A DNA stretch of 64,000 nt from Alphaproteobacteria bacterium (GCA_016125455.1 WGLS01000009.1:1-64000), one strand, 5' to 3'; counted from the first letter of the stretch, positions 10,321 through 19,050 are shown. The notes: a model not told the origin generated them from the letters alone. Program-made: numbers and translations.

Positions 10321-10587
10321 ATGGCGATCATCATCCGCCTCGACGTGATGCTGGCCCGGCGCAAGGTGAAGTCAAAGGACCTTGCGGCGGCGATTGGCTC
10401 GACCGAAGCGAACCTGTCCAAGCTCAAATCCGGCCACATGAAGGGCGTGAAGTTCGAGACGCTGGACCGCATCTGCGCGGTGCTTCAGTGCCAGCCGGGG
10501 GATCTGCTCGAATACGCGCCAGACTCGCCAGGCGACGAGGACCTCGGCGGCAAAGTCACGCGCCTTGCGCGGGTCTCCGGAGAGTGA
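10321..10587 (+). CDS. Cro/C1-type helix-turn-helix regulator (YozG-like)
   Basis: An 88-residue DNA-binding protein made almost entirely of one HTH_XRE/HTH_26 domain. LARRKVKSKDLAAAIGSTEA forms helices 1-2, NLSKLKSG the recognition helix, and the motif closes with CAVLQCQPGDLLEY. It starts 12 bases after the DUF2975 stop, with AGGAG overlapping that stop, so the two form an operon. It probably controls its own operon, and perhaps the divergent protease gene, through the inverted repeat at 9574-9607. Confidence 0.88.
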   Translation: MAIIIRLDVMLARRKVKSKDLAAAIGSTEANLSKLKSGHMKGVKFETLDRICAVLQCQPGDLLEYAPDSPGDEDLGGKVTRLARVSGE

Positions 10588-10628
10588 GGGGCGGCGAGGT
10601 TGGCGCGCCCTCATGACGAGATCGAAAC

Positions 10629-10680
10629 GGCGCCGCTCCGAACGACAGGGGGCATGTCGGGAGAGCGGCGCCGCTTCTTC
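10629..10680 (+). terminator. Probable terminator hairpin after the HTH gene
   Basis: GGCGCCGCTC (10629-10638) pairs exactly with GAGCGGCGCC (10663-10672). The intervening 24 bases contain GACA and TGTC, which can close a second stem. Only a weak pyrimidine tract (GCTTCTTC) follows, so termination is likely but not certain. Confidence 0.55.
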
Positions 10681-10827
10681 AGCGAATGGCGTTGCGGGGA
10701 GGGGTAGGGTGAACGCCATCCGTCATGCGGCGAAAGTTGGTGGCGGGCCGGCGCCGTACAAGGCCGGAGGCGCGCCTGCGACCGCAGGTCGCGACCTGGC
10801 AAGGCCCGTCTATCTCAATAGGCCCGG

Positions 10828-11289
10828 CTATTTCGCGAGAACCGTCGGCCAGTTGCCGTCCGCGAGCCGGATGAAGCCATCCGGATCCGTCGACCACGTC
10901 GCCTGAACCTTGTCATTGTAGTTCAGGTAGAGCTTGCCGTTGCGGATCGTCCAGTTGTTCGGATTGCCGCGCGCGGTGTAACCTTGGCTGACCGCCCAGG
11001 CGCAATAGCCGCCGTATTGCGGCGCATAGGCGTCGGGGTTGGCCTTGAACGCGTCCAGATTGGCCTGGCTGGCGAACCGCCATTCCGCGCCATTGTAGGT
11101 ATACTGATAATCAGCTGAGCCTTTCGTCGGCGCGCCGGCCTCGAAATAGGCGACCGGGTCATGGCCGTCCACGGCGAGATTCGACAGCCGGCCAGTGTAG
11201 ACGCCGCTTTTGTCCGCCGCGACGGCGGGGCCGGCGAACGCCGCCGCCAAGCTGGCGAGGACCGCCAGCGATATTGCTCTGATGTTCAT
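10828..11289 (-). CDS. Secreted YHS-domain protein
   Basis: 153 residues with a clear signal peptide (cleavage after AGPAVA near residue 24). The mature part holds a YHS module: LAVDGHDPVAYF, then a Trp/Tyr-rich stretch with YNGAEWRFASQANLDAF and YAPQYGGYCAWAVSQG. YHS domains in heavy-metal enzymes bind copper or other metals. Exported stand-alone versions like this one are common in proteobacteria but uncharacterised. AAGGAAG lies six bases before the ATG. It is divergent from the DUF885 peptidase. Confidence 0.85.
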   Translation of the reverse strand: MNIRAISLAVLASLAAAFAGPAVAADKSGVYTGRLSNLAVDGHDPVAYFEAGAPTKGSADYQYTYNGAEWRFASQANLDAFKANPDAYAPQYGGYCAWAVSQGYTARGNPNNWTIRNGKLYLNYNDKVQATWSTDPDGFIRLADGNWPTVLAK

Positions 11290-11476
11290 GCTCGTCTTCC
11301 TTGCTTCGGGGCCGTTGCGGCCCTTTACGTCCAGTCCACTGGTAGGCGACGACGCGGCCGGCAGGCCAATCTCTTTTGTTCACGAAACGCGGCGCGGCGC
11401 GCTTGCCGCGGCATTGCGGACGCGGATAGCGTGCAACGGCAAATTGATGGACGCGATGCGAAAGACGGGGAGTTCC

Positions 11477-13336
11477 ATGTTTAGAGGTCAGCTGAAACTG
11501 GCGGCGTGCGCCGCGGCGCTCTCACTGGCGGTCGGGGCGTCGCTGGCGCCGATGACGGCGTCGGCGGCGCAGACGGGCGCCGAAGATGCGCAAGCTGTCG
11601 CGAGCCCGGCTGCGAGTCCGGGAATGACTCCGGCCATGACTCCGGCGGCGAAGCTGGTCCAGCTCATTGATGACTACTGGGCGTTCGAGCTCGCCGAGTC
11701 GCCGTTTCGCGCCGAAGAGCACGGCGTTGAACCCGCGCGTCTCCTGAACGGCGTCGCCCCGGCGGATTACGAGCGGCGCGCCGAAGCCTACAAGGGATTT
11801 CTCGACCGCGTGCGCGCCCTCGACCGCGTCAGGCTCTCCGAGGAAGATCGGCTGAATGCGGATCTTCTCGAATTCATCCTTAAGCACGACGTCGCCCTTT
11901 CGGCCTATCGGGAATGGCGCGCGCCGTTCCTGTCGGACAGCGGCTTCCACTCGGGCATCGTCCGGCGGATCAAGTCGGCGACCCTTCGCACGGAGGCGGA
12001 CTATCGCCGCTATCTCGACCGTATGGCCGCGTTGCCGGAATGGATTGACCAGCAGATCGCGAACATGCGCGTCGGCATCGCCGAAGGCTACACCCAGCCG
12101 GCCGAGATCATGGCGGGGATCATGCCGTCATTCGAGGCTCTCGTCGTCGATGCGCCGGCCGCTCACCCGCTCCATGAGCCGCTTGAGAACGTCGACGCCG
12201 CGCTTGGCGCGCGCAAGGGCGCAGCGGTGCGGCGTGAGGGAGAGAAGATCCTCGCCGAAAAAGTCCTGCCCGCCTATCGCGCCCTTCTGACATTCATGCA
12301 GGAGGAATACCTGCCGGCTGCGCGCCCCGTCGTCGGCGTCAGTTCAACCACGGACGGCGCCGGGCATTACGCCGCGCTCGTGCGCTACTACACTACGCGC
12401 GATGACGCTACGCCGGATGCAATTCACCAGCTCGGACTGAAAGAAGTCGCCCGTATACGGAAGGAAATGGACGGAGTCATCAAGGATGCGGGATTCAAAG
12501 GGACGTTTGCGGAATTCCAGAATTTCCTGCGTACCGACGACCAGTTTTACGCCGAGACGCCCGAAGAGCTCCTGAAAGAGGCGGCGTGGATATCAAAGGA
12601 CATTGACGGCAAGCTGCCGTCGCTGTTCGGCAAGCTGCCGCGCCAGCCCTATTCGGTCGAGCCCGTCCCGGACGAAATCGCGCCGAACTACACCAGCGGC
12701 CGCTATGTCGGGGCCGCCCTCGATTCCGATCGAGGCGGCCAGTACTGGGTCAATATCTACGACCTTAAGCAGCGCCCGCTTTACGAATATCCGGCGCTGA
12801 GCCTGCACGAGGCGGTGCCGGGCCATCACCTGCAAAACGCCCTTTCGGCGGAGCTGGAGAACGTGCCCACTTTCCGGCAGGACTTTTATCCGCACGCGTT
12901 CGGCGAGGGGTGGGGGCTTTATTCCGAAAAGCTCGGCCTCGAAATGGACATCTACAAGACGCCTTATGACCATTTCGGGCGTCTGTCGTTCGAGATGTGG
13001 CGCGCGGCCCGGCTGGTCATCGACACCGGCCTGCATTCGCAAGGGTGGACCCGCCAGCAGGCGATGGATTACCTTGCTGGCAATACGGCGCTCTCGATGC
13101 GCAACGTACAGGTCGAAATCGATCGCTACATCGCCTGGCCGGGCCAGGCGCTCGCCTACAAAATTGGCGAACTGACCTTCCTCGAAACACGGGCGAAAGC
13201 GGAAGAGGCGCTCGGCGACGACTTTGACGTGCGCGCGTTCCACGACGCGGCGCTGTCCGCCGGCGGCGTCCCGATGGATATCCTCCGCCAGCGGATCGAT
13301 GCCTGGATCGCTGCGGAAAAGGCGAAGGGCGGGTGA
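11477..13336 (+). CDS. Secreted DUF885-family protein (putative metallopeptidase)
   Basis: 619 residues from the ATG at 11477, which has GGGGAG six bases upstream and gives a proper signal peptide (cleavage near MTASA, about residue 30). The open frame extends back to 11210, but that part overlaps the divergent YHS gene and looks non-coding. The DUF885 signature HEAVPGHH is at residues 444-451, a zinc-binding HExxxGHH variant. It is preceded by YEYPALSL and followed by GEGWGLYSEKLG, the usual second metal/substrate segment. A periplasmic peptidase activity is inferred from the family. Its stop overlaps the ATG of the next gene (TGATG). Confidence 0.88.
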   Translation: MFRGQLKLAACAAALSLAVGASLAPMTASAAQTGAEDAQAVASPAASPGMTPAMTPAAKLVQLIDDYWAFELAESPFRAEEHGVEPARLLNGVAPADYERRAEAYKGFLDRVRALDRVRLSEEDRLNADLLEFILKHDVALSAYREWRAPFLSDSGFHSGIVRRIKSATLRTEADYRRYLDRMAALPEWIDQQIANMRVGIAEGYTQPAEIMAGIMPSFEALVVDAPAAHPLHEPLENVDAALGARKGAAVRREGEKILAEKVLPAYRALLTFMQEEYLPAARPVVGVSSTTDGAGHYAALVRYYTTRDDATPDAIHQLGLKEVARIRKEMDGVIKDAGFKGTFAEFQNFLRTDDQFYAETPEELLKEAAWISKDIDGKLPSLFGKLPRQPYSVEPVPDEIAPNYTSGRYVGAALDSDRGGQYWVNIYDLKQRPLYEYPALSLHEAVPGHHLQNALSAELENVPTFRQDFYPHAFGEGWGLYSEKLGLEMDIYKTPYDHFGRLSFEMWRAARLVIDTGLHSQGWTRQQAMDYLAGNTALSMRNVQVEIDRYIAWPGQALAYKIGELTFLETRAKAEEALGDDFDVRAFHDAALSAGGVPMDILRQRIDAWIAAEKAKGG

Positions 13337-13887
13337 TGGACGGCGGACGGGCGAGCTGGGCTGAACCGCCGACCCTGATGACTGAGAGGTTTGTCCTCAG
13401 GCCTCACCGGCTGGAGGACTTTCCGGCGAACCTTGAGATGTGGAACACGATCAATGTCGGCGTCGAAAGCGGCCTGAGGCCGCTGACGCGGGAGGAGGCG
13501 TGGGGCAAGTTCACTCGCGGTTTCGGATTCTGGGTCCTGCACGGGCGCGGCCCGCTAGGGATCATCGACCGTGAAACGGGCGAGTATCTGGGCGAAGTTG
13601 GCGTTTCGGATTTCAATCGCGACCTCGCCCCTTCCCATGACCACATGCCCGAGTTCAGCTGGGCGGTGACGCTCGGCGCGCGCCGGCGGGGCGTCGCCTC
13701 CGAGGCGGTCGCGCGGATGGCCGCCTGGGCGGATGAAAACATTGCCGCGGCCCGCTGCTGCTGCCTGATCGACGTGCGCAACGCGCCGTCGATCAGGGTT
13801 GCGGAAAAGGCCGGCTTCGCCGCGGCCTACGCGGTCGACTACAAGGGATCGGCCTGCACGATCTTCGAACGTCCGCGGCGCGGGTAG
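13336..13887 (+). CDS. GNAT-family N-acetyltransferase (RimJ/RimL type)
   Basis: 183 residues with the acetyltransferase_3 layout: LMTERFVLRPHRLEDFPANL at the N-terminus, LGEVGVSDFNRD in the middle, and the acetyl-CoA-binding motif A written LGARRRGVASEAVARMAAWA. It ends with NAPSIRVAEKAGF, the family's motif B. The acceptor is unknown; relatives modify ribosomal protein N-termini or small amines. It is translationally coupled to the DUF885 gene through a TGATG overlap. Confidence 0.88.
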   Translation: MDGGRASWAEPPTLMTERFVLRPHRLEDFPANLEMWNTINVGVESGLRPLTREEAWGKFTRGFGFWVLHGRGPLGIIDRETGEYLGEVGVSDFNRDLAPSHDHMPEFSWAVTLGARRRGVASEAVARMAAWADENIAAARCCCLIDVRNAPSIRVAEKAGFAAAYAVDYKGSACTIFERPRRG

Positions 13888-14005
13888 ACCGCCGCGTTTC
13901 TTCGATCACATTTTGCCTGTCAGCCGCCCACGCCCTTGGCGACGCGGCCGGGTTGCGGGCAATATGCGCGCCTCGGCGACGAGCGGAAACCGGGTGGGGC
14001 GGCGC

Positions 14006-14281
14006 ATGGACATTTCAACGGCGATTGCGCTGTGGATCGGCGTCGGCGCCTACCTGCTTGTCGGCGTCATCGTTGGCGGCTTTTACCTCCTTGTTGGCGC
14101 GCGCAGGCTCGACGCTGCGGCAGATGGGGCGAGCGCCTGGTTCCGGCTGATCGCGCTGCCCGGCGCGGCTGCGGTCTGGCCGCTGCTGGCCCTGCGGCAG
14201 ATTGCCGGCGCGAAGGTCGACGAGGCGAGCGACGACGATCACGCGCGCGCTCTCCCCGCGTCTCCCGGGGGCACGGTATGA
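14006..14281 (+). CDS. Small membrane protein, first gene of the Rieske/ferric-reductase operon
   Basis: 91 residues with two hydrophobic segments: about 4-30 (IALWIGVGAYLLVGVIVGGF) and 48-65 (LIALPGAAAVWPLLALR). They flank a short Arg/Ala/Gly loop, and a charged acidic tail follows. No known catalytic motif. The W-P-L-L pattern after the second helix is one I associate with small membrane proteins next to heme/Rieske genes, but I cannot name a family. Its stop overlaps the next start (ATGA at 14278), so all four genes to 16327 are chained by overlaps. Confidence 0.65.
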   Translation: MDISTAIALWIGVGAYLLVGVIVGGFYLLVGARRLDAAADGASAWFRLIALPGAAAVWPLLALRQIAGAKVDEASDDDHARALPASPGGTV

Positions 14282-14439
14282 AACGCGCCCACCGCCGACT
14301 GCATCCATTCCTCTGGCTAGGCGTCTCCATGGTCGTCGCCTATGGCGTCGTGGCGCTTGCGCCGGCGCCGCCCGCCGCCGACGCGCTGGCCGCAGCGAAC
14401 CGCGCCGCGCCGGCGGACATCTTCGGGGAGACCCCCTGA
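14278..14439 (+). CDS. 53-residue single-pass membrane protein
   Basis: A very short gene between two overlapping neighbours. Residues 1-11 are basic (MKRAHRRLHPF), 12-29 form one hydrophobic helix (LWLGVSMVVAYGVVALAP), and the rest is an Ala/Pro-rich exported tail. It resembles small accessory subunits of membrane redox complexes; that is inference from size, topology and position. Both ends overlap neighbours (ATGA upstream, TGATG downstream), which strongly supports that it is translated. Confidence 0.65.
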   Translation: MKRAHRRLHPFLWLGVSMVVAYGVVALAPAPPAADALAAANRAAPADIFGETP

Positions 14440-15533
14440 TGGGCCACAAGTACCAGGCGATCCAGTGGAACGGGAACAAGCTTGTCTATGACGCCTACGT
14501 CGTAATTGCCGGCGTCGCGTTCTTAGGCGCGTTCTTTTTTGTCGGCCTCGCCCCTCACCCGAGCGGCCATGCCGCGGACCCAGTGGTGCTGGCGATCCGG
14601 GCGCTCGGCTCGGCGGCGTTCGTATTCCTGACAATCATCCTTGCGATCGGCCCGCTAGCGCGCCTCAGTCGCCGGTTCCTGCCGCTGCTCTATAACCGTC
14701 GCCATCTCGGCGTCTTCACTTTCCTGATCGCGCTCGCTCACTTCGGGCTGGCGACTCTGTGGTACCATGGCGGCGGCCCGCTCAATCCGCTCGTTTCGCT
14801 GATCGTTTCCGGACAGCCGGGGGACCCGTTCCCCGGCGTTCCGTTTGAGCTACTTGGCCTCGCCGCGTTCGCGATCCTGTTCGTGATGGCCTCCACAAGC
14901 CACGACTTCTTCCTGAACCATCTTGGCGCGCCGGTCTGGAAGGCGATCCACATGGGCGTTTACATTGCCTACGGATTGATCGTCCTGCACGTCGCCTATG
15001 GCTATCTTGCGACCGAAGCCGGCCCGCTGGCGCCGGCGCTCGTCTATGGCTCGTTCACCGGCCTCGCGGGCCTGCACGTTGCGAGCGGGCTCGCCGAATG
15101 GCGCAAGGACGGCGCGATGAGCGGACGCAAGGGGCCGTTTGGCCGGGACTGGATTGAGATCGGCGACCCGACGCGCATCCCTGATGGTTGCGCGGTGATA
15201 GCGCCCCTGCCGCGCGGCGACCGGGTCGCAATCTTTCGCGACGGCCGGTCGCTCTATGCGGTGCAGAACGCCTGTCGTCACCAGAACGGGCCCCTCGGCG
15301 AAGGCGCGCTGATCGACGGGCTGATCACCTGTCCCTGGCACGGCTGGCAGTACAGTCCGCGCAATGGCGTGTCGCCGGCGCCGTTTTCCGAGCGGATCGC
15401 GACCCATGATCTGCGTCTTGAAAGCGGCGTGCTGTTCGTCAGCGCCCGGCCCAATCCGCTCGGACGGGAGGGAGCGACTGTTGCCATCGGCGGCGCGATC
15501 GTCGGTGGGTACAACGGGGACGCCGCGCCATGA
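14439..15533 (+). CDS. Ferric-reductase-like heme membrane domain fused to a Rieske [2Fe-2S] domain
   Basis: 364 residues. The N-terminal ~240 form about six transmembrane helices with the ferric-reductase/MsrQ/NOX-type pattern: RRHLGVFTFLIALAHFGL and WKAIHMGVYIAYGLIVLHV supply paired histidines suited to b-type heme. The C-terminal ~110 are a Rieske domain with C279-R-H281 and C298-PW-H301, which bind a [2Fe-2S] cluster. No flavin or NAD(P)H domain is seen, so electrons probably pass between heme, Rieske cluster and an unknown partner. It is the core of a four-gene overlapping operon. The physiological donor and acceptor cannot be read from the sequence. Confidence 0.85.
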   Translation: MGHKYQAIQWNGNKLVYDAYVVIAGVAFLGAFFFVGLAPHPSGHAADPVVLAIRALGSAAFVFLTIILAIGPLARLSRRFLPLLYNRRHLGVFTFLIALAHFGLATLWYHGGGPLNPLVSLIVSGQPGDPFPGVPFELLGLAAFAILFVMASTSHDFFLNHLGAPVWKAIHMGVYIAYGLIVLHVAYGYLATEAGPLAPALVYGSFTGLAGLHVASGLAEWRKDGAMSGRKGPFGRDWIEIGDPTRIPDGCAVIAPLPRGDRVAIFRDGRSLYAVQNACRHQNGPLGEGALIDGLITCPWHGWQYSPRNGVSPAPFSERIATHDLRLESGVLFVSARPNPLGREGATVAIGGAIVGGYNGDAAP

Positions 15534-16327
15534 CCCTGAATCGCGGGATTATTTCGTCGCCGGACGAGCGCGACATGTTCATTGGCTGGGCGCGGGCGCC
15601 GGCCGTGGACCGCAGGTTTCTGGTGGCCGCGCTGCCGCTCGGCCTCGCCGGCGTCGGCGGCGCCGGCTACGCGCTTGCCGCCGCGCTCGACGATCCGGGC
15701 GCCGGCGCCTGGCTGACGGGCGCGACTCATGAGGTCGAAGGCGTATTCTCGCGGACCCCGTACCCGATGCTGCGCATCGCCGACCCTGCTGCGCCATTCG
15801 GCATGCGGACGATTCTGGTGATCGCCGAAGGCAAATGCACAAGCGCCCTGGCCCTCGACGCCTTCGCCGGCGAGGCCGTGCGCGCAAGCGGCGTTCTGAT
15901 CGAGCGCGGGCCCCGGCGGGCGCTCGAGGTGCCGCTCGCCCATCAGGACTGGATCGCGCAGCTTGACGCGCCGCCGTCGCCAGCGCTTGCCGCGCCCGCG
16001 GAAGAAGACCTCGGGCCTGTGTCCCTTGCCGGCATGATCATGGACTCCAAGTGCTTCTTCGGCGTCATGAAGCCGGCGCGCGGTCGCACCCACAAGGCGT
16101 GCGCGAGCCTTTGCATCCGCGGCGGCATCCCGCCGTCGTTCTGGGCGCGCACGCCCGACGGCCGCGAAGCGGTGCTGTTGATGACCAACGCGGACGGCGG
16201 CCCGATGGGCGATGCGATCCTGCCGCTGGTCGCCGAACCGGCCCGCGTGACCGGGCGTCTTGTCCGTGTCGGCGACATCGTCCAGCTTCGCGCCGACGCC
16301 GGCGACTACGCGCCTGCCGACGCCTGA
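15530..16327 (+). CDS. Membrane-anchored exported protein with a conserved Cys motif, Rieske operon
   Basis: 265 residues, starting inside the preceding gene's stop (ATGA). RRF at residues 28-30 followed by LVAALPLGLAGVGGAGYAL looks like an uncleaved Tat-type or ordinary signal anchor. The exported part has a lone Cys103 and then a striking block around residues 172-202: DSKCFFGVMKPARGRTHKAC, then SLCIRGGIPP, with Cys175, Cys191 and Cys195. These cysteines could bind metal or carry out thiol redox chemistry; no characterised family comes to mind. Its last 22 bases overlap the convergent glycosyltransferase gene. Confidence 0.7.
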   Translation: MTLNRGIISSPDERDMFIGWARAPAVDRRFLVAALPLGLAGVGGAGYALAAALDDPGAGAWLTGATHEVEGVFSRTPYPMLRIADPAAPFGMRTILVIAEGKCTSALALDAFAGEAVRASGVLIERGPRRALEVPLAHQDWIAQLDAPPSPALAAPAEEDLGPVSLAGMIMDSKCFFGVMKPARGRTHKACASLCIRGGIPPSFWARTPDGREAVLLMTNADGGPMGDAILPLVAEPARVTGRLVRVGDIVQLRADAGDYAPADA

Positions 16328-17442
16328 CCGCCGGCGGCGAGTTCGCGAAACAACCTGTCGTATTGCGCGATCATTGCATCGGCGCTGAAGTCGGCGCGGG
16401 CCTTTGCCCGGTTCGCCGCGCCGATCCGCAAGCGGAGGTCGTCGTCGAGGGCCAGCCGCCGCAGTGCGCCGGCATAGGCCTCCTCGTCGCCGAGCGGGGT
16501 GATGAACGGGCCGTTCGCCGGGTCCGTCATCGCGCGGACATCGCCCACGTCTGTCGACAGTATCGGTCGGCCGGCGGCCATCGCCTCAAGAACGCTGAGC
16601 GGCATCTGTTCGGTATCGGACGACAGGGCGAAGATGTCGAAGCCTGCATAAAAGGCCGCCGTATCCGTTCGCGCCCCAACGAATTCGACGCAATCGGCGG
16701 CGCCGGCCATTCGGGCCGCCGCCTTCAGCGATGCCGCCTCGGGTCCGTCGCCGACAATGATGAGCCGAACCGGGATCGCGTCCTGCATGGCCGCGACCGC
16801 GGCGATCAGCCGGCCGTAATTTTTTTCGGGCCGCAAGGCGCCGATCGTGCCGACGATGATGTCGTCAGGGTTCCGGCGCAACTCGCGACGGTCGGGCGGC
16901 GCGGCGAACGCCTCGACGTCAACGCCGTTTGGCAACAGCGACACCTGGGCGCGCGCAAATCCCCAGCGCTCGACGATCAGGTCGGCAAGTCCCTTCGCCG
17001 GCGTGACGATGCGCGAGCGCGCGCCGATGGCGATGCGTCGGGCGGCGATCCGGCGAGGCAACTGCCGGCTGGCGTTCTCATCCGGGCCAAAGCCGTCTTC
17101 GAAATGGACGTGAGGGATCCAGCGGCCGAGCCGATTGGCGAGCGACCATTCGATCGCGCCAAAATTATAGGTAAGCAGAAGATCCGGGCGGGACGCATCG
17201 AGGCTCTGGCGAAACGTGCGCAGGTTTAAGAGGCTGAAGCCGCGCGACTTGCGTACGGCGATGTCACGGGTCGCAAAGCCGACATTGGCGTCCACAAGCC
17301 CGGCGGCGGGAAAGCCGTTTGTCGCCGCGTCCATGGCGACGACCTCGTGCTGATATTCCGGTCCCAGTGCATTCGCAAGGCGGGCGAACCGCATCTGCGA
17401 GCCGCCGATCGCGAAGGTCGAGAACGCATGCAGAAGGCGCAT
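16306..17442 (-). CDS. Group 1 (GT4-type) glycosyltransferase
   Basis: 378 residues of GT-B fold. The N-terminal acceptor domain starts MRLLHAFSTFAIGGSQMRFA, with the GG motif typical of GT4. The nucleotide-sugar half contains GTIGALRPEKNYGRLIAA, IIVGDGPE, FVGARTD and the DIFALSSDTEQMPLSVLEAMA box with the ExxxxxxxE-type catalytic/donor glutamates. The ATG at 17442 is preferred over 17448 because AGAGGA then lies six bases upstream. Donor and acceptor sugars are unknown; no polysaccharide operon surrounds it. Its end overlaps the convergent operon by 22 bases. Confidence 0.87.
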   Translation of the reverse strand: MRLLHAFSTFAIGGSQMRFARLANALGPEYQHEVVAMDAATNGFPAAGLVDANVGFATRDIAVRKSRGFSLLNLRTFRQSLDASRPDLLLTYNFGAIEWSLANRLGRWIPHVHFEDGFGPDENASRQLPRRIAARRIAIGARSRIVTPAKGLADLIVERWGFARAQVSLLPNGVDVEAFAAPPDRRELRRNPDDIIVGTIGALRPEKNYGRLIAAVAAMQDAIPVRLIIVGDGPEAASLKAAARMAGAADCVEFVGARTDTAAFYAGFDIFALSSDTEQMPLSVLEAMAAGRPILSTDVGDVRAMTDPANGPFITPLGDEEAYAGALRRLALDDDLRLRIGAANRAKARADFSADAMIAQYDRLFRELAAGGQASAGA

Positions 17443-17501
17443 TGACATTCCTCTAGGGCGTTGAAAGCGCCGACTGCCGCGCCAAGGCCGGCCTGCGCGC
17501 A

Positions 17502-18941
17502 TCAGGCGGCGATGACGGCCTTTGTTTCCAGAAATTCGGACATGCCGTGAACGCCCCATTCGCGCCCGTTGCCGGATGCCTTGTAGCCGCCGAATGGCGC
17601 TTCGAAACTGGTGCCGCCGCCATTGACATGGACCTGGCCCGCGCGCACGCCGGCGACGATTTTTTCAACCCGGTCCGCGTCGCCGCCGCTGACGTAGGCG
17701 GAGAGGCCATAGGGCGTATCATTGGCGATCCGGATCGCGTCATTATCATCAGTATAAGGGATAATGACAAGGACCGGCCCGAAGATTTCCTCGCGCGCGA
17801 TCGTCATTTCATTGTTGACGTCGGCAAAGACGGTCGGGCGCACATAGTAGCCGGCGTTCAGGCCCTGGGGCCGTCCCGGTCCCCCCGCCGCCAGCCGCGC
17901 GCTTTCGCGCATCCCCGATTCGATCAGCTCCTGTATCCGCGTCCACTGTCGCTCGCTAACGACCGGCCCGATGCCGACGCCATCGTCCGATGGCGGACCG
18001 ACGACGATCGAGTTGGCGGTCGCGGCGGCGATATCGGCGACGTCCGCGGCCCTTGCGCGCGGCACAAGAAGGCGCGTCGGCGCGTTGCACGACTGCCCGG
18101 AATTGTTCATGCAGCGGTGCACGGCGGCCGGCACGGCCCGGGCGAAGTCGACGTCGTCGAGGAGGATGTTCGGCGATTTGCCCCCAAGTTCCTGGGCGAC
18201 GCGCTTTACCGTCGGCGCGGCGCCGATGGCGACCTCGACGCCGGCGCGCGTCGAGCCGGTGAAGGAGACCATGTCGACGTCCGGATGGCGCGCGAGCGCG
18301 GCCCCGACCGTCGGGCCGTCGCCGTTGACGAGGTTGAAGACGCCCGGCGGCGTTCCCGCGGCGTCCATGATCTCGGCAAAGATCATCGCCGAAACGGGCG
18401 CGATTTCCGACGGCTTCAACACCATCGTGCAGCCCGCGGCGATCGCCGGCGCGACCTTGCAGGCGATCTGGTTCAAGGGCCAGTTCCACGGCGTGACCAT
18501 GGCGACGACGCCGATTGGCTCGCGACGGATCGAATATCCGTCATGGTCTTCAACGAAAGGGAACCGGTCGAGCAGGGCCTGCGCGGTGGCGAGATGGGCG
18601 AGGCCGGCCGGCGCCTGCGCGTTTCCGGCGAGGCGCGCCGGGGCCCCCATTTCAAGCCGGACCGCCTCGGCAAGATCGCCAAGCCGCGCCTTGTAGGCTT
18701 CGATGATCCGTCCAAGGAGGAGCATTCGATCGGCGACTGTGGACGCCGCAAACGCGGGGAACGCGCGCCGGGCGGCGGCGACCGCCGCGTCGACGTCGGC
18801 TTGCGCGCCAACGGCGATTCGCGCGAAGGGTCGTTCGGTTGACGGATCGATAACGTCAAGCGTCGCATCGCCCGACGCCTGGCCGCTGCTTGGGGTCCAG
18901 GCGCCGTTGACGTAGAAGTTCAGATAATCGCGCATGTTCAT
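17502..18941 (-). CDS. NAD(P)-dependent aldehyde dehydrogenase
   Basis: 479 residues oxidising an aldehyde to an acid with NAD(P). The family motifs are in order: VTPWNWPLNQI, KPSEIAP, SFTGST, the general-base segment QELGGKSPNI (Glu about 251) and the nucleophile NNSGQSCNAPTRLLV (Cys about 285). EEIFGPV and the C-terminal GGYKASGNGREWG are also present. Two close starts exist, 18941 and 18935, both behind GGGAG. The open frame continues upstream to 19004 without support. Its substrate cannot be told, though it resembles broad-specificity medium-chain aldehyde dehydrogenases. Confidence 0.93.
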   Translation of the reverse strand: MNMRDYLNFYVNGAWTPSSGQASGDATLDVIDPSTERPFARIAVGAQADVDAAVAAARRAFPAFAASTVADRMLLLGRIIEAYKARLGDLAEAVRLEMGAPARLAGNAQAPAGLAHLATAQALLDRFPFVEDHDGYSIRREPIGVVAMVTPWNWPLNQIACKVAPAIAAGCTMVLKPSEIAPVSAMIFAEIMDAAGTPPGVFNLVNGDGPTVGAALARHPDVDMVSFTGSTRAGVEVAIGAAPTVKRVAQELGGKSPNILLDDVDFARAVPAAVHRCMNNSGQSCNAPTRLLVPRARAADVADIAAATANSIVVGPPSDDGVGIGPVVSERQWTRIQELIESGMRESARLAAGGPGRPQGLNAGYYVRPTVFADVNNEMTIAREEIFGPVLVIIPYTDDNDAIRIANDTPYGLSAYVSGGDADRVEKIVAGVRAGQVHVNGGGTSFEAPFGGYKASGNGREWGVHGMSEFLETKAVIAA

Positions 18942-19044
18942 AATCTCCCGGCACGGCTCTATCACAGGCAATGCGAAAGCGCGCATCGGGCAAACGCAAA
19001 ACATTCAATTCGAAATGCCCCGGAACGGCGCGAAAAAAAACTCG

Positions 19045-19050
19045 TTGACA
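19045..19050 (+). promoter_or_regulatory. Candidate -35 element upstream of the SAM-II riboswitch
   Basis: A perfect TTGACA follows an A8 run (19033-19040) and lies about 30 bases before the riboswitch. No good -10 hexamer is visible at 17 bases, as often in GC-rich alphaproteobacteria, so only the -35 is claimed. Confidence 0.4.

Noticed and set aside
11210-11476. N-terminal extension of the DUF885 protein
   Set aside because: It overlaps the divergent YHS gene and its upstream region, while the ATG at 11477 has a ribosome-binding site and gives a proper signal peptide.
14006-16327. The Rieske operon as the methionine-sulfoxide system MsrPQ
   Set aside because: The heme domain is MsrQ-like, but there is no molybdopterin MsrP gene and MsrQ carries no Rieske domain.
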